DNA of 64,000 nt from Aradus depressus (Eukaryota > Arthropoda > Insecta > Hemiptera > Aradidae): the NCBI GenBank assembly GCA_963662175.1, contig OY759222.1:12472222-12536221 (forward strand), read 5' to 3'. A model generated the notes under the pieces. The model searched no databases. It had not been told where the DNA came from and saw nothing but the letters and a program-made list of their open reading frames with translations. Below, in pieces: positions 9,723 to 21,608 of the stretch (its first letter is position 1; each line of letters opens with the position of its first letter). Position numbers and translations under genes: made by a program.

Positions 9723-10796
9723 AAATCCTGAGTTTACTTTCTTACATGAATTCCGTTAACATTCATTTTTTGTTCTATACATTCTTTTCATCCTAATTAA
9801 AAATAACGCAGACAAATAACATCATTTTCGAGTAGGTAGCAAAAGAGGCAAGAGAGGTAGTGAGTTTGGGAGGAAAGAGCACGATAGTAAGTTTGAGGGG
9901 GGGCGCAATTGCTCACCTGATCAGCCTAAGCTCCTCATTCCCCGTTTCACCCACCCCATGCTATGCGTATACATCCTGCTCGTCTACTGCTTATCTCAGT
10001 TATTTTTACTAATAATATTAAATTAAAATATTTAATATTCACTTGATATTAACACATTTTCACGCAATCCTACGCCACCTATACATTCTCAGTATTTCGT
10101 CGATACACCATATACATTTAAAAAATATATATAACACGAAGGAATACATTTTTTAATGGCCTTCCCCATTTCATGAAGGCAAAGAAACAATAAAATAATT
10201 TAAACTTCAACTAAAAATGTTTATCTTAGAGGAAACATTCTATTTGGATATGGAATTCTTAATATAGGTATATATTTAAACATTATTTCATACTTGACTT
10301 TCATTTTTATTTTTTTGAAGTTCCTCCAAAGATATCTTCTTATGAGTTCTATGGAATTTACGTTTTGTTTCATATTTTCATTAATAATATTATTTTTTGT
10401 TAATTATTTATTAATTTATTTTAATTATTTTGGTTTATATTTTAAATTGTTATTTTTTTCTTTATTTTCTCGTACATTGTGACCTGAAGAACGTACCTAA
10501 GAACGCCCCGAAAAATTGTTGTGAAAAAGACACTTCTGGAATAATTATAAAATATATTTATCATAATTTAAAATTATAATTAAAAACTATATCAGCAGTA
10601 CCAATTTATTTATTTTATTTTATTTTTTACTATTATTTTTATTGCGAATCAGATCCGATCCTAAGAGTTAAAAACTGGAGAGCTTATAACTATCTTGATA
10701 AATACATGGTATGGTTTAACGGAAATAAATATCATTATTACGACCTAATCTCTAGTACAGTTATTGTCTTAGATATTTTAGACCGTATTATATACA
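9723..10796. other. No gene seen; one degraded hammerhead-like motif
   Basis: A/T-rich. At 10480-10545 the words cattgtgacctgaagaacgt, aagaacgccccgaaaa and aaaaagacacttct match the better-preserved reverse-strand copy at 12175-12255, so this is a relic of the same repeat. No exon recognised. Confidence 0.4.
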
Positions 10797-11084
10797 ATGG
10801 TTCGAAACCCGACCGAGACCCTTAGTTTATTTTATCTGGGAGGTAAAGTAAACTTAAGCAAACCGTCCTTCGGATGGGACGTTAAGCGATGATCCTGAGC
10901 CTGTACGATGTCAGGTCTCGTTAAAGACCCCTGCCCTAGATGAATAAAAATTTAGGGTCGGTAAAATTTAGGAATCCCAAGTAGAGTCAGGCTCATGTCC
11001 ACCAGAGTGACGAAAGAGCGCTCTGGTAATAGGCGATATGACCTCGTTGTTAAATCCCGGGCTTGAGTCATAAAACCTAACCTA
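10797..11084 (+). repeat. tRNA-derived SINE lacking the A-box half
   Basis: Starts at ggttcgaaacccgaccgaga (B box), continues through the full body (ttagtttattttatctggga, gcgctctggtaataggcgat) and ends with an AACCT-type tail (taaaacctaacc). Confidence 0.8.
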
Positions 11085-11209
11085 TATAATGAAAAATATC
11101 TAAGGAACGAGTAAATGTTGTAAAAGTTATATGATGAATAACAATATTATGAGTTGATGTATAATATAATCTATAATATTATATTGATATGGTGTGTACC
11201 ACTGTACAG

Positions 11210-11412
11210 GTAGGGAGAGGCGGTGGGATGCTGTACTGCGGAGAGGAGGAGTGGGGGCGGTGGGGCCAGCAGACCCCCCCAGACTGGAGGGACGAGGAGA
11301 TGGCAGGCTTCAGTCTGACAGGACTAGATCTGGACCAGGCCCTCGCCTTTCCCTTCTCACCCACCTCCAACACCGGCACCGCCCCCATACCCACATCGCA
11401 GACATTCTACAG
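11210..11412 (+). CDS. gl: glass-type transcription factor, N-terminal-region exon
   Basis: First exon recognised of a Glass-type zinc-finger protein. Acceptor tgtacag ends at 11209 and donor gtaacc starts at 11413; the exon is in phase 0 at its start and leaves two bases at its end. It encodes GRGGGMLYCGEEEWGRW..., then DWRDEEMAGFSLTGLDLDQA and LAFPFSPTSNT. This resembles the acidic/hydrophobic WSTDEMASTF...LDIDPLPSLFPFSP segment that I remember from Drosophila Glass, upstream of the fingers. The start-codon exon was not found in the window and may lie to its left. The local GC content is far above the flanks. In Drosophila Glass is a nuclear activator of photoreceptor genes. Confidence 0.82.
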
Positions 11413-12276
11413 GTAACCACCCTAATATACATTGTCAAAATAACAATTAGAAAACATTCAGAACTAATGGGAATTAAGGAATTCGGTTTTCTTTCAAAGA
11501 TTCAAAAGTCAAGTCTTATAGGAAAATTTTGATCAAAATTAACACTTTTGAAGATATTTATATGTTTTATACACCGATATCTTATATCTATAATATATAT
11601 ATATATATATATATATTGTATACTCAATACAATTTTTTTGCAGGACGTCCGGTTTTCGAGATAAATGCCAAAAAGCCGTCCTGAAATGTAGTTTTAAAAC
11701 ACATATTTTTAGAAGTTTCCTTGATTTGCCCGAAAACGGTTAGTCCTATCAAAAAATTTCCAATTACTAGTAAGTCCTCAAATTTGAGATAGTATTAATA
11801 CTATAAAAGTTATAGCGCCTCAAAGAATTTAAAATAAATTTCCGTAGGGAATTTTTCAAAATAATGTTTAAATAATAATAATAATAATAAATTTATTTCA
11901 TTAAAGCAATACATGGTAATAGGATACGTCAAAAGAATTTATACATTAAGATAGCTTATAAATTAGATTTATAACTACTTGAGTCTAACACACATGTGAT
12001 TAGTAGTAATAACAAAACTATTAAAAAAAGTAAAATTAAATTAATAAAAACTGAACAAATAAATACTTAAAAATATATGAGTACATAAAGAAAATTAATA
12101 CAAGATACGTTTATAATAAGTAGTCACATTTTTCAATTTAATAGAAATTAAGATAACTATTTTTCAAAAAAAAACTCTTCGGAAGTGTTTTTATCCCAAT
12201 GATGTTTCGGGACGTTCTTACGGCCCATCATCAGGTCCCAATGTGCGAGACAATGTAACTATAACAATATATGAAA

Positions 12277-12350
<74 letters not shown>

Positions 12351-13327
12351 CAATTATAAATGAATGAATAAAAAAGTTTAAATAAATAAAAAATTATAAA
12401 TGAATAAATAAAACAAAAACGTACATGGACCTTTAAGGTGTGGAGGAACTCAATCAAATTATGTTCTTTATAGGTACGTATTAGGTAGTATTGCAATGGT
12501 GCGAATATCTGAGAATGAGTTTTGAACGGTTATGTAAAATTCCACGTTGCAAGGCCGTTTGGACCATTTTTCCGATTATGTCTCTCTGTGTGTGTATGTA
12601 ATTTGAAACTCTCTAATTCTAACTCGAAAACAATATGAAGATGTCACATGTAATAACTTAGTTCTGATTATATTTTGGCCGAAATCATATGAAAATAAGA
12701 GAACTTCAGGGCCTATCAAGCTAATTTATTTTCATAGATGCGCTGAAAATCAATAGATGTCGTCCTTAGAGGATTCTGAGTACACTTATAAAATTTTGTG
12801 TCTATTCATTTCTTCTATCGGAAATTATCTTTCATAGATACACACAGACGATTACATAACTTACCCTATTCTTCGTAAAGCTAAGGAAGTAATACTTCTT
12901 CAATTACTTCCATAGTGTAGCAGGGGTTCAATAATTCCCCGAAAATTGTCAAAGTAACACTCTGAGCCGCCATTTTGGCCCGGTACGACCTAAGTATTCA
13001 GAAGCATTTCAAATGTTGACTTAAAAAAATACAGTATTATTATTTTAACTACTTACTAATACAAAATCTCTGTAAGTACGACAAAAAAAAAGTGGATGCT
13101 TAAAAATTATTACACAAGTACTTTGACTTTTCTCACTTAAAATGTTGTTTTCCCTCTACTTCATTTTGGCGAAACAAACTTTAGTATGTGAATTCAGAAG
13201 CAGCGTGTTGAGTTTTAGCCCAAACGGTCGATTGGCTTTGGAAAGATTGATTAATTCGTTTTGGGGATGTACATTGTCGGTGATTCACTGATGACTTTTT
13301 TAGAAGTTATTACGTAGTTCTAAGTTA
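11413..13327 (+). other. glass intron, first part: A/T-rich with microsatellites
   Basis: Contains (TA)n at 11596-11616, (TAA)n at 11873-11890, a long (TA)n at 12281-12346, a reverse-strand hammerhead-like repeat at 12175-12255, and a degraded family B copy at 12715-12915 whose end is seen as gattacataacttaccctat. No exon recognised. Confidence 0.5.
12281..12346. repeat. (TA)n microsatellite
   Basis: About 33 uninterrupted TA units next to the hammerhead-like repeat at 12175-12255; such a run is prone to length change. Confidence 0.95.
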
Positions 13328-13497
13328 GTTATTAAGACTCATGCCCGGGTATTAACTATGAGGTCATATCACCTACTACAAGCGCTCTTGGGCATGAGCC
13401 CGACTCAATTATGGGAGTCCTAAATTCTGCCTCCCCTGCATTTTTTTTACCCAAACCCGCAAGCAAGCACGCATATCACTGAGCTGCCAGCTCTCTC
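13328..13497 (-). repeat. tRNA-derived SINE with internal deletion
   Basis: Tail and body (gactcatgcccgggtattaac, gggcatgagcccgactca) are joined directly to the head region (gcaagcacgcatatcactgagc); the middle is deleted. It lies in the glass intron. Confidence 0.7.
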
Positions 13498-13941
13498 TAA
13501 GGCTGGCCGCCACATTATCGCAAACAAAACGTTTGCTGGCACAATACAGAATGTGTGCGACCCAACCAGTTACGACTTGTCTTGATTCTCCCCGCACACT
13601 AGAGCTTCCATAAATTTTTTCAAAGGGCTTTTTAACTTCTTTTGAAATTCTTGGAACTTAATCATAACAATGTCTTATTTCTATCCCACTTCGCTTCCAG
13701 TATGTGTTAAAATGTCGTCAGATGAGGAAATAGGTAGCGTGGTCCCAGGTTTGTGGGATATGTTCACAAATTGTAATAATGGACCGTATTGGGTTCACCC
13801 TTTCTAATGGAAAGAAACGAAAGCAACTCTTTAATTAATTGTATTAATGAATTTAAAAAATATAGTGACAAGTTCAAAAATTACACGATACACATATTTA
13901 TTTATATACACAAATTATTATACATAATTTTATAATAGTTA

Positions 13942-14293
13942 TTAGGTTAGGTTAGGTTTTATGACTCATGCCCGGGCTTTTAACTACACTACGGACATAC
14001 ACCAACTACCAGAGCTCTCTTTCGTCACTCTGGTCGACATGAGCCCGACTCTACTGTGGGAGTCCTAAATTTTGCCTACCCTAAATTTTTATTCACTTAG
14101 GGCAGGGGTCTTTAACGAGTACCTGACATCGTACAGGCTCGGAACCATCGCTTAACGTCCCATCCGAAGGACGGCGTGCTTAAGTATATTTTACCTCCGA
14201 GATAAAATAAACTAAGGGCCTCGGTCGGGTTTCAAACCCACGATCTTGAGCTCAGAAGACAAGCACGCGTACCACTGAGCTACCGGCGCCCTC
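13942..14293 (-). mobile_element. tRNA-derived SINE, full length
   Basis: Complete reverse-strand copy from the TTAGG-type tail (attaggttaggttaggtttt) to the head (ctgagctaccggcgccctc). A box and B box (gggtttcaaaccc) are present. It lies in the glass intron, antisense to the gene. Confidence 0.88.
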
Positions 14294-15519
14294 GAATATT
14301 TTTTTAAACTTAGAGTATTCATTGTTAATAAATAATGTATTTCTACTTTCATTTTATATTTATATTCATCACCTACATCCCCACTCCATATTTACTCTCC
14401 TTGTTATATTATTAATTAGTATTTACTTATTTCATTTATAAAATTTTTATTATTTTTCTCTCTTTATCTATATTATTACTTTCATATATTAATGTCATTT
14501 ATATATTTTGTACTTTACTCTCACTCATAGTTTTGTACCGATTTAACTAAATCAATGTATTGTTTATTTTATTTTAATATTCTTATAGTCTTGTGCAAAG
14601 GTTCCTTTATATACTTATGTCATTATTGTTCAGCTGATCTATACTTTTGAAAATGTTAATAGTGTAAACGTAATGGTTACTGACTCAATTTTATAGAGAT
14701 GATCCCTTTAGACAATAAAAACTATTATTAATATATATTTTTTTCTACAAAATTATCTTATCCGTGAAGAGGCAAGAAATATTTCCAGACGTGGCTGTGA
14801 AGATAAAAGGGACTGATACTTACCAACATATCGAATGGATTTTTGTAAGACATCATAAACTGGGCAACGCTGAACCGTCAGCTTGACTCGCGGCTCGTTC
14901 TGCCCCCCACACAGATGGACACATCAAAGGCACCTCCCGACCTAGTGCCCACACTAATATTTTATCGCTATTTGAGGGGAATCCTGGGAGAACATAACAC
15001 AAAAAGCTTATTTTGTGTTCGCTCCTCACTGAAATAGCTGTGAACATACATCTATACAGAATAAAATTAGTAAAAAGTGTAAATAAAATTTCATTTAAAA
15101 ACCACTTTAATGTGTTTCTAAATTTACAAAAATGTTCAATCTAATCCAAAGGTATTTTTTTATTTGGTTGTCAGGGAAAGTGAATAGTATAGAATCGAGA
15201 ACAAAATATTGGGTTTATTAATACTTAACGTACATTATAAAGAAAAGAATAAATTTGGAAAATAAAAAAGTCAGTTATTTACAAAAATTATACTACTTAC
15301 TAATTCCTAAAACTACATTAGTCTTTTTTTTTGTGGCCACTCTTTTTTTTTAATACTGGGTATATATACTAACCCCAACTCCATTATCGATAAAAAATTT
15401 AGTACGAGGATTCCCTCTATGTAAATCAACTATGGACTTTTAGTCCAAACGGTCGATTTTGTTTGAGAGAGAGTGGAAACATAGCTCATTAATTCGTGGA
15501 CAGGAAGTACACTGCCTGT
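14294..15519 (+). other. glass intron, middle part
   Basis: A/T-rich. At 14870-15010 there is a less A/T-rich patch with no recognised product. At 15080-15240 lies a copy of the repeat also found at 29725 and 48640 (aatccaaaggta, attgggtttatta). At 15425-15515 is a family B end fragment (agtccaaacggtcgatttt). Confidence 0.45.
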
Positions 15520-15818
15520 TAGTTATTATGACTCATGCCCGGGCTTTAATTACGAGGTCATATCACCTACTACCAGAGCGCCCTTTCGTCACTCTGGTGG
15601 ACATGAGCCCGACTCTACTATGGGAGTCCCAAATTTTGCCTACCCTAAATTTTTATTCACCTAGGGCAGGGGTCTTTAACGAGTACCTGACATCAAACAG
15701 GCTCGGGACCATCGCGTCTCATCCGAAGAACGGCGTACTTAAGTTTATTTTACCTCCCAGATAAAATAAACTAAGGGCCTCGGTCGGGTTTCGAACCCAC
15801 GATCTTGAGCTCAGAATA
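15520..15818 (-). repeat. tRNA-derived SINE, head truncated
   Basis: Tail of the AACTA type (gttagttattatgactca), complete body, B box (gggtttcgaaccc); it ends at gagctcagaa, before the A box. Confidence 0.82.
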
Positions 15819-16907
15819 CACTGCCCATGTTTAACCAAAGACTTTTTATTTCGACGGATATATATGAAACGAAATAAATCATATATACAAATAAAGTAGT
15901 GAAACAGAGCGGATAGATCACCCTACAGTCGGTCCTTCTAGTGTATTAGTCGAGTCAATGAAGCCCACAAATCGGCTAAACTTTACAATTCTCAGGAACA
16001 GTATCAATTATAATGAAACTCTTTTAAAAATATTTCTTATACTATATTACTTGAAATCAGGAACATGCCATCAAACGGAATAAAATTGTTGAATTCTAAT
16101 TTTGAAAATAGTGAAGTTTTTCTTCATGCTTTGAATAATTCACAAATTTCATAGATGAACATTTTCGACGGAAAAGAAAGACTTATAGGAGTTTCTGGGG
16201 TCGAAGAATTTTCAAAAATTAGATAGAAGAAGAGAATTTTTGTTCCATAAAATGTTTTCCAAAGAAAATTAAATTCAAAGGATATTCAGTATACAGTTCG
16301 CAAGTGGAAAAATTGGAATAAATGGATCTATAATGAATTCGGCTATAATAAAAAAAATATTTGTACAATATTTTAAACTGTGTATCTATATCTTCAGGTT
16401 GTTTGCAAATGCTTGTTGCTGATTCTGTAGTATAAATAATAAAAGTTGTTATAAAATATTTGAAATGCGTATGGAAAGAGTTGAAATTTAAATTAAAAAT
16501 TAATATTTTCCAATTAAATTGTTATTGTTTTATACTCAAATAAGGTTTATTATATTATATACTAAAAAAATAACTTTTTATTAAATATAATTAAAAAAAA
16601 AAAGAATTATCTTTGTATCCATATATGTACAATAAATTCATTAGAATTGTTTAAACATTATAAATACTTGTGTCCGCCTGTCAGAATTTCTCTGATTTCA
16701 AATAATGTATTACAAGAAAAAGTTTATAAAAAAAAATCATCTAAATCCGAGGTGTTCCTGAGGTTTCTGAAGCCAAAATCTTTATTGACTCGACTGTTAT
16801 GTGAAGACCCATTTCATGTATCTCTACCCATTACCCAAAGATGTTTAGAACACCTACTAACATAACCAAGTTACCAATGTTGTTGTACTAATGTTGTTTG
16901 TTGTTAG
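15819..16907 (+). other. glass intron, last part before the next exon
   Basis: A/T-rich sequence with no repeat family recognised. An incidental 72-codon frame at 16647-16865 ends just upstream of the exon and shows no known similarity. Confidence 0.5.
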
Positions 16908-17022
16908 ATGTGAAACAACGAACGGACCTTCAGAGGTAGCCGATGTCCTGCTCTCCCTCAAACATGCTGTGGTCCATCCTCCATCACCGCCCTATCCAGC
17001 CCCACCACCACCACCTCTACAG
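16908..17022 (+). CDS. gl: glass exon encoding SEVADVLLSLKHAVVHP
   Basis: Bounded by acceptor ttgttag (ends 16907) and donor gtatgt (17023). The first base completes the Arg codon left open by the previous exon; the exon ends in phase 0. It encodes CETTNGPSEVADVLLSLKHA followed by VVHPPSPPYPAPPPPPLQ. The EVADVLLSLKHAVVH block is, from memory, a conserved signature of insect Glass proteins upstream of the fingers. The proline-rich end is typical of activator linkers. Confidence 0.88.
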
Positions 17023-17062
17023 GTATGTATCTTTATATATTATAAGACATGTTATAGGTTCG

Positions 17063-17276
17063 CGAGGGCGCCAAACTTAAGCGCGCCGTCCTTCGGTTGG
17101 GACGTTAAGCGATGGTCCCAACCCTGTCAGCTACTCCCCCTACCCTAGGTGAATAAAAATTTAGGACTTCCATAGTAGAGTCGGGCTCATGTCCACCAGA
17201 GTGACGAAAGAGCGCTCTGGTAATAGGCGATATGATCTCGTTGTTAAAGCCCGGGCATGAGTCATAATAACTAACT
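17063..17276 (+). repeat. tRNA-derived SINE with internal deletion
   Basis: A remnant of the head (gcgagggcgcc) is joined to aaacttaagcgcgccgtcc, so the tRNA-like middle is deleted; the rest of the body and the AACTA-type tail are intact. It lies 40 bp inside the glass intron. The flanking word gttataggttcgc appears on both sides (17051-17063 and 17278-17290), a candidate 13-bp target duplication. Confidence 0.82.
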
Positions 17277-17290
17277 GTTATAGGTTCGCT

Positions 17291-19465
17291 ATACTATATT
17301 TTCGGTCCTTTTCCAGAATTTACCCTGATACGTTTTACTTTTGTAAAAAAATTTACTTTTCCTACGATTATTATTATTTTTTTTTTACTCTTCCAGACGA
17401 AGTATAGGGGAAATTATGTAATCCGCCAGAAATTCAATGCAATTTCATGTTTTCCTGGTTCTAAAAGAAATATGTCTGTCTGTAACGTTACGAGAGTGAA
17501 AAAGTATTAAAAATAACATAAAAATAGCATTGCTATCTCACAAGGTTCAACATGGTAACTTTCCTCCACTGCACAAGATGCAATACTTGTCTCATGCATT
17601 TAATGTTATTCAATGCTATTTACAGGCTGCTGAGGGCGAATAAAGACTAGAGAAATGATTATTATATTATTTTATGACATAAAAAAACTAAAAATTCGTT
17701 AAAAAAAAAAAGAAAAAAATCTATTTCCAGAATTTTTCTCCGAGCTTCTGAACTGTTTTCTATTTTCAGAAGTACAGGTTATTATGTGTGATAACATCTT
17801 CCTTGACACCTATCCTGACTACTGGCTAATGATCAGAACGATTGTTAGTTCCAATAATGCTGTTACTAGTGGAAAATACTTGGGTAATACCTAAATTTAC
17901 GATGTTACTATAACTTTGAAGGTAATTATCTCGAAATGACATTTTTGTCACTTACATCCCTTTGCTTCTAACCCCCTCAATTATTAATTTTCCGAGAGAC
18001 CGACTGAAGGGAAGTGTTCAGAGGAGTGTTCGACACAAATACCCAAATAACTGCCAATGTAATGAATGAATCGACACTAAATTCAGTACTATTCAGAAGT
18101 CATTATGTTAGTCAACTTTTGAATTTCATCGATGAGATTTTATGTTGAGTTTGACAGAAACTTTATCGCCCATATTTTTGTGTGAGAAAGTTTTCAAAAA
18201 TCGTAAAGCACCAAAATTGGTTGACGATGATGTTCTTTGTTAAGTTTTGTCCTTTTGCGATGAAATAGACACCATATTTTGTTGTTTTCTAAAAATGTTT
18301 TTATGACCATGCTATCGCTATAAAGAGGAGCCGACCAAAGGTGGACCCTTCCAGCCCAATAAAGGCAACTTTACACCTCTTTCAACTTCCTGCCCAATAC
18401 AAAAATAATATTTTTTTTTCTCAATATCTTTTATATGTTTTTCATTATATGAGGTTCAAAAGAAATATATAATATTTATTGAATTACTAAGATTTTTTCT
18501 TGAAAATTTGAACTTCAATGGCATTAGGTACCGTTAGCTTTTTGATTGCATTGTAAGTAAAACAGTTGACCGTTTGGGCTAATATTCAACAGTTGGTTTA
18601 TATAGGGGCTCCTTAATCCTCATACTAAATTGTGTCGATACATTCATTAAATCGGCAGTTATTTAAGTATTTGAGTTGAGCCTCCCTCTGATATTCCCCT
18701 TTCCTTCTGCCGATTCCGCTGAAAATTAATAAATGTTTTCCTTATGGGGCTTTGAATTCTCATATGAAATTTTGTTTCGATACATTCATTACAACTAGAC
18801 TTTTTGAGTTAAGCTTCTCCACTAATCCCCCCCTTCCCTTCAAATGATTTGACTGAACATCAATAAGCGTCGTCGTTAGAAGGTTCTGGATTCACATATA
18901 AAATTTCGTGTTGATACATTTATTCTACAGGGAGTTATCGTGGTCACAGACAGACAGACTTTTTTTTTCATATTTGGAATCTGAAGGTCGGAAAACATGA
19001 AAGTCCGTTGAAAACTCCGCTTCGAATTTTTGACCGATTACATAACTTCCCCTTTATTTCGTATAGCTGGGAAAGTAATCGCGGGTTCGAAACCCGGCCG
19101 AAGCCCGATCGAAAACATGTATTTCCGCTGAAAACACAACATCGATTTTTGATCGATTACTTCGTATAGCAGGGGAAGTAATGTTACTATTATGGTAATC
19201 TCAGTTCTTCCTTAACTATGTACGCTATGCGATCTACCAGCGACATTATCGTAAGTATATGATTTTTCGACGGATTCTTACCATTCCTTAAGGTTTTATT
19301 TTATCTCTTTCCCTGTATGTTTGTTTCTGTTGTAAGTAAAGAAGTCACTGGTGAATCACTGGACTTCCCCAGTCCGAATTAATCAACTCAGTTTTTGGTC
19401 TCTCTCTAAAATTAATTTAGCCATTCAGTTGAAAATCAATAGGTGTCTTCAGGGACTTCTGAATC
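17291..19465 (+). other. glass intron with family B copies
   Basis: A/T-rich. Family B sequence covers about 18560-19080 (three successive diverged segments with the recurring words gttgagcctccctctgat and gcttctccactaatcccc; end words tttcatatttggaatctga and cataacttcccctttat), and another piece occupies 19330-19460. A small SINE B-box scrap sits at 19078-19110. No exon recognised. Confidence 0.55.
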
Positions 19466-19702
19466 ACATGCCCGGGCTTTAATTATGAGGTCATATCGCC
19501 TACTACCAGAGCAATCTTTCGTCGCTCTGGTGGAACCGACTCTACTGTGGGAGTTCTAAATATTGCCTACCTTAAACTTAAAAGGAAGGACGGTGTGCTC
19601 AAGGTTTTTTCTCACCTCCCAGATAAAAAATCTAATGGCCTCGGCCGGGTTTCGACCTCGCGATCTTGTGCTCAGTAAGCAAGCACGCATATCACTAAGT
19701 TT
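19466..19702 (-). repeat. tRNA-derived SINE, degraded
   Basis: Tail-side word cacatgcccgggctttaa, body with a deletion of the central segment, B-box region (cgggtttcgacctcgcga) and part of the head (gcaagcacgcatatcacta). Confidence 0.72.
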
Positions 19703-20260
19703 TTTTTTCTTTTTTTCGGGTGACCGTCCCCTGAAGGGGGCTCCACACCACCCGTCCGCAGCGTAGAGGGGGAAACAGGTCGTTGAGTTGAAAAATCTAG
19801 TTTATTATTGTTGCTACGGCCTACAGGACCCAGCCACTCGCCGAGACGATCGCTTGGGTCCTCCAACCTACCTTATTGGCGTTTTCCAAGTGGGTTCAGG
19901 ATCAGGGCATCCATGTTTATGGCTGCGTTACATCGGGGAGGGTCGCAGGTGGGGTGTTAGAGCACCCAGCGGTCATCCCCGAAGCCACGTTATAATGCTT
20001 TCTTTACCCTCCGCCAGGAAGCGACGAGTCGACCGAATTCTGGGTAATCAACCTCACTAATCAGCTTCCGAGGGTTCAGTTCCAGGTACGATCCTGTCCA
20101 GGGTATATTAGGGTATTGTATAACGGCCATTCGAGAACTACTTGTTCTGCAGTCTTAACGCCGCCGCACGAGCATTTCGGGCTGTCCTTCTTAAAAAAGA
20201 AGAGTTTAGAGTTGATATCCCCGACTCGATAGTATCTGGGACGTCCAATGGTCCGGCTTT
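19703..20260 (-). pseudogene. LINE ORF2 C-terminal relic
   Basis: Minus-strand 3' end of a non-LTR retrotransposon. A T-rich tract (tttttttctttttttc) at 19700-19716 is the tail. At 20100-20245 the reverse strand reads YYRVGDINSKLFFFKKDSP, then KCSCGGVKTAEQVVLEWPLYN, a decayed C-terminal zinc-knuckle segment in which the usual His and last Cys are changed. A related fragment is at 23507-23762. The copy lies in the intron before the glass exon at 20559. Confidence 0.68.
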
Positions 20261-20558
20261 ACCCAAACAGACTCAAGTTTTGTCCGGACGTTTGGAAAGT
20301 AAGCCCTATTAATGGAGTGATATAAAAATATATATACCTAACTGAGTTGGTTTGAAAAGTTTGTTTTACACATGTCCCCGACTTTCGTTGCGTTAGCTTC
20401 TAGGGTTTAATACATAACATTGTGCAATCTCGAAACTGCCATTTAACTTCTTCTCCGAAGGACAGCGTACTCAAGATTACAATATATCAACTGTGTACTG
20501 ATATAGTATCCTATGATAGTTATATTAGATAATGTACATATGTTAGCATCTGTTCTAG

Positions 20559-20639
20559 AACTGTGGAGGTTACGGGCTGGACCCAGGAGCATACTTCCCA
20601 CTTCCCTACCATGATCAACCGCTGCAGTCTTGTCATCAG
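20559..20639 (+). CDS. gl: glass exon, 27-codon linker
   Basis: Short exon with acceptor tgttctag (ends 20558) and donor gtaaat (20640), phase 0 at both ends. It encodes NCGGYGLDPGAYFPLPYHDQ then PLQSCHQ. Reading it in frame joins the proline-rich exon to the finger exon without a stop. Its aromatic and proline content suits the linker part of Glass. Support comes from splice signals, frame and position rather than from a known motif. Confidence 0.72.
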
Positions 20640-20879
20640 GTAAATCAAAATATAACCTAAGGACCTAAGCATCCGATGTTCTTACCCCTTCCTTGGAAAC
20701 GCCGAACTTTCTCCTTACCTTGTCATCTTCTCTTACATGGATACCAGTCTCTTTAGTAAATCTAAGATCCCTCCTGTCTTCCTCAATGGTCACATCTCTT
20801 CTTTAAAGACCCCACGCTATTTATATTGCTAGCGCCATTTTATGTTGCCATTTTCTCAAAAAATAATTGTTACCCTTCA

Positions 20880-21405
20880 TTTGATCTATGCTGAAAAAAC
20901 AAAAGCAAAACTACACCCTTGTTACGATGCGACACTTTAGAGACTAGTGTTACCTCAGATAGGAAGCCAAAAATGGAGGAATGCATAGATCGGCTGCGTG
21001 AAAGTAGAAACTCTGGAGAAATGAATGTTTTATTTTTCCGAAGTGTACCAAATATTGTCAATTTCTTATCGAGTAGCTCTTCAGCCAAATGCAGGGAAGT
21101 AAAGAAATTGTCAGTTGTAATCCCATAACGAGTACCCAAAATGGATACTAAATCAAGTACTACCCTTTTCCCCTGCTCTTTTTCAGGTTTTCCACCCATT
21201 TTTCCCAAGTATACCTGAAGGTTTTCGCAATAGGATGTTTCTCTGTCAGCCATTACCCAAATTTTCACACCACATTTAGCTGGTTTGGATTTCATATAAA
21301 CCCCAATAAGGACATCTCCCCCTAAACGGAACCAACTGTTCATCGATTGTTAACTGGGATTCAGGGTTATAATATTTCTGGCAATAGGAAGTAAATAATT
21401 CCATT
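20880..21405 (-). pseudogene. piggyBac-like transposase fragment
   Basis: Minus-strand relic of a piggyBac-family (DDE_Tnp_1_7) transposase. In order the reverse strand reads MELFTSYCQKYYNPESQLTI, DEQLVPFRGRCP (first catalytic Asp region), then after a frameshift near 21310 VYMKSKPAKCGVKIWVMAD, QGKRVVLDLVSILGTRYGIT, TDNFFTSLHLAEELLDKKLT (second catalytic Asp) and IFGTLRKNK. It stops in the KGVVLLL segment, before the C-terminal Cys-rich domain. No terminal repeat was recognised. Dead by frameshift and truncation; it sits in the glass intron, antisense to the gene. Confidence 0.85.
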
Positions 21406-21608
21406 ATATCTCATCAGCTTCAAACTAGGAGTCATAACACAATAGAAACTAATTCCTGGAATTTTTTTAAACAACATCTTGTGTCTACTATTTTTCTTAT
21501 TTTTGGTAACATCAACTACCAGGTGGGGTCACTTTCGACCCCGTACACATTTTTGGAGCAATTTAGTTTCGTGAAAATTCGACGATAAACTTTTCTCATG
21601 TAATAATT

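Noticed and set aside
12175..12255. A functional hammerhead on the reverse strand here
   Set aside because: The core words and stem II are present, but the flanks (both reading attggga) are direct rather than complementary, so stem I cannot form.
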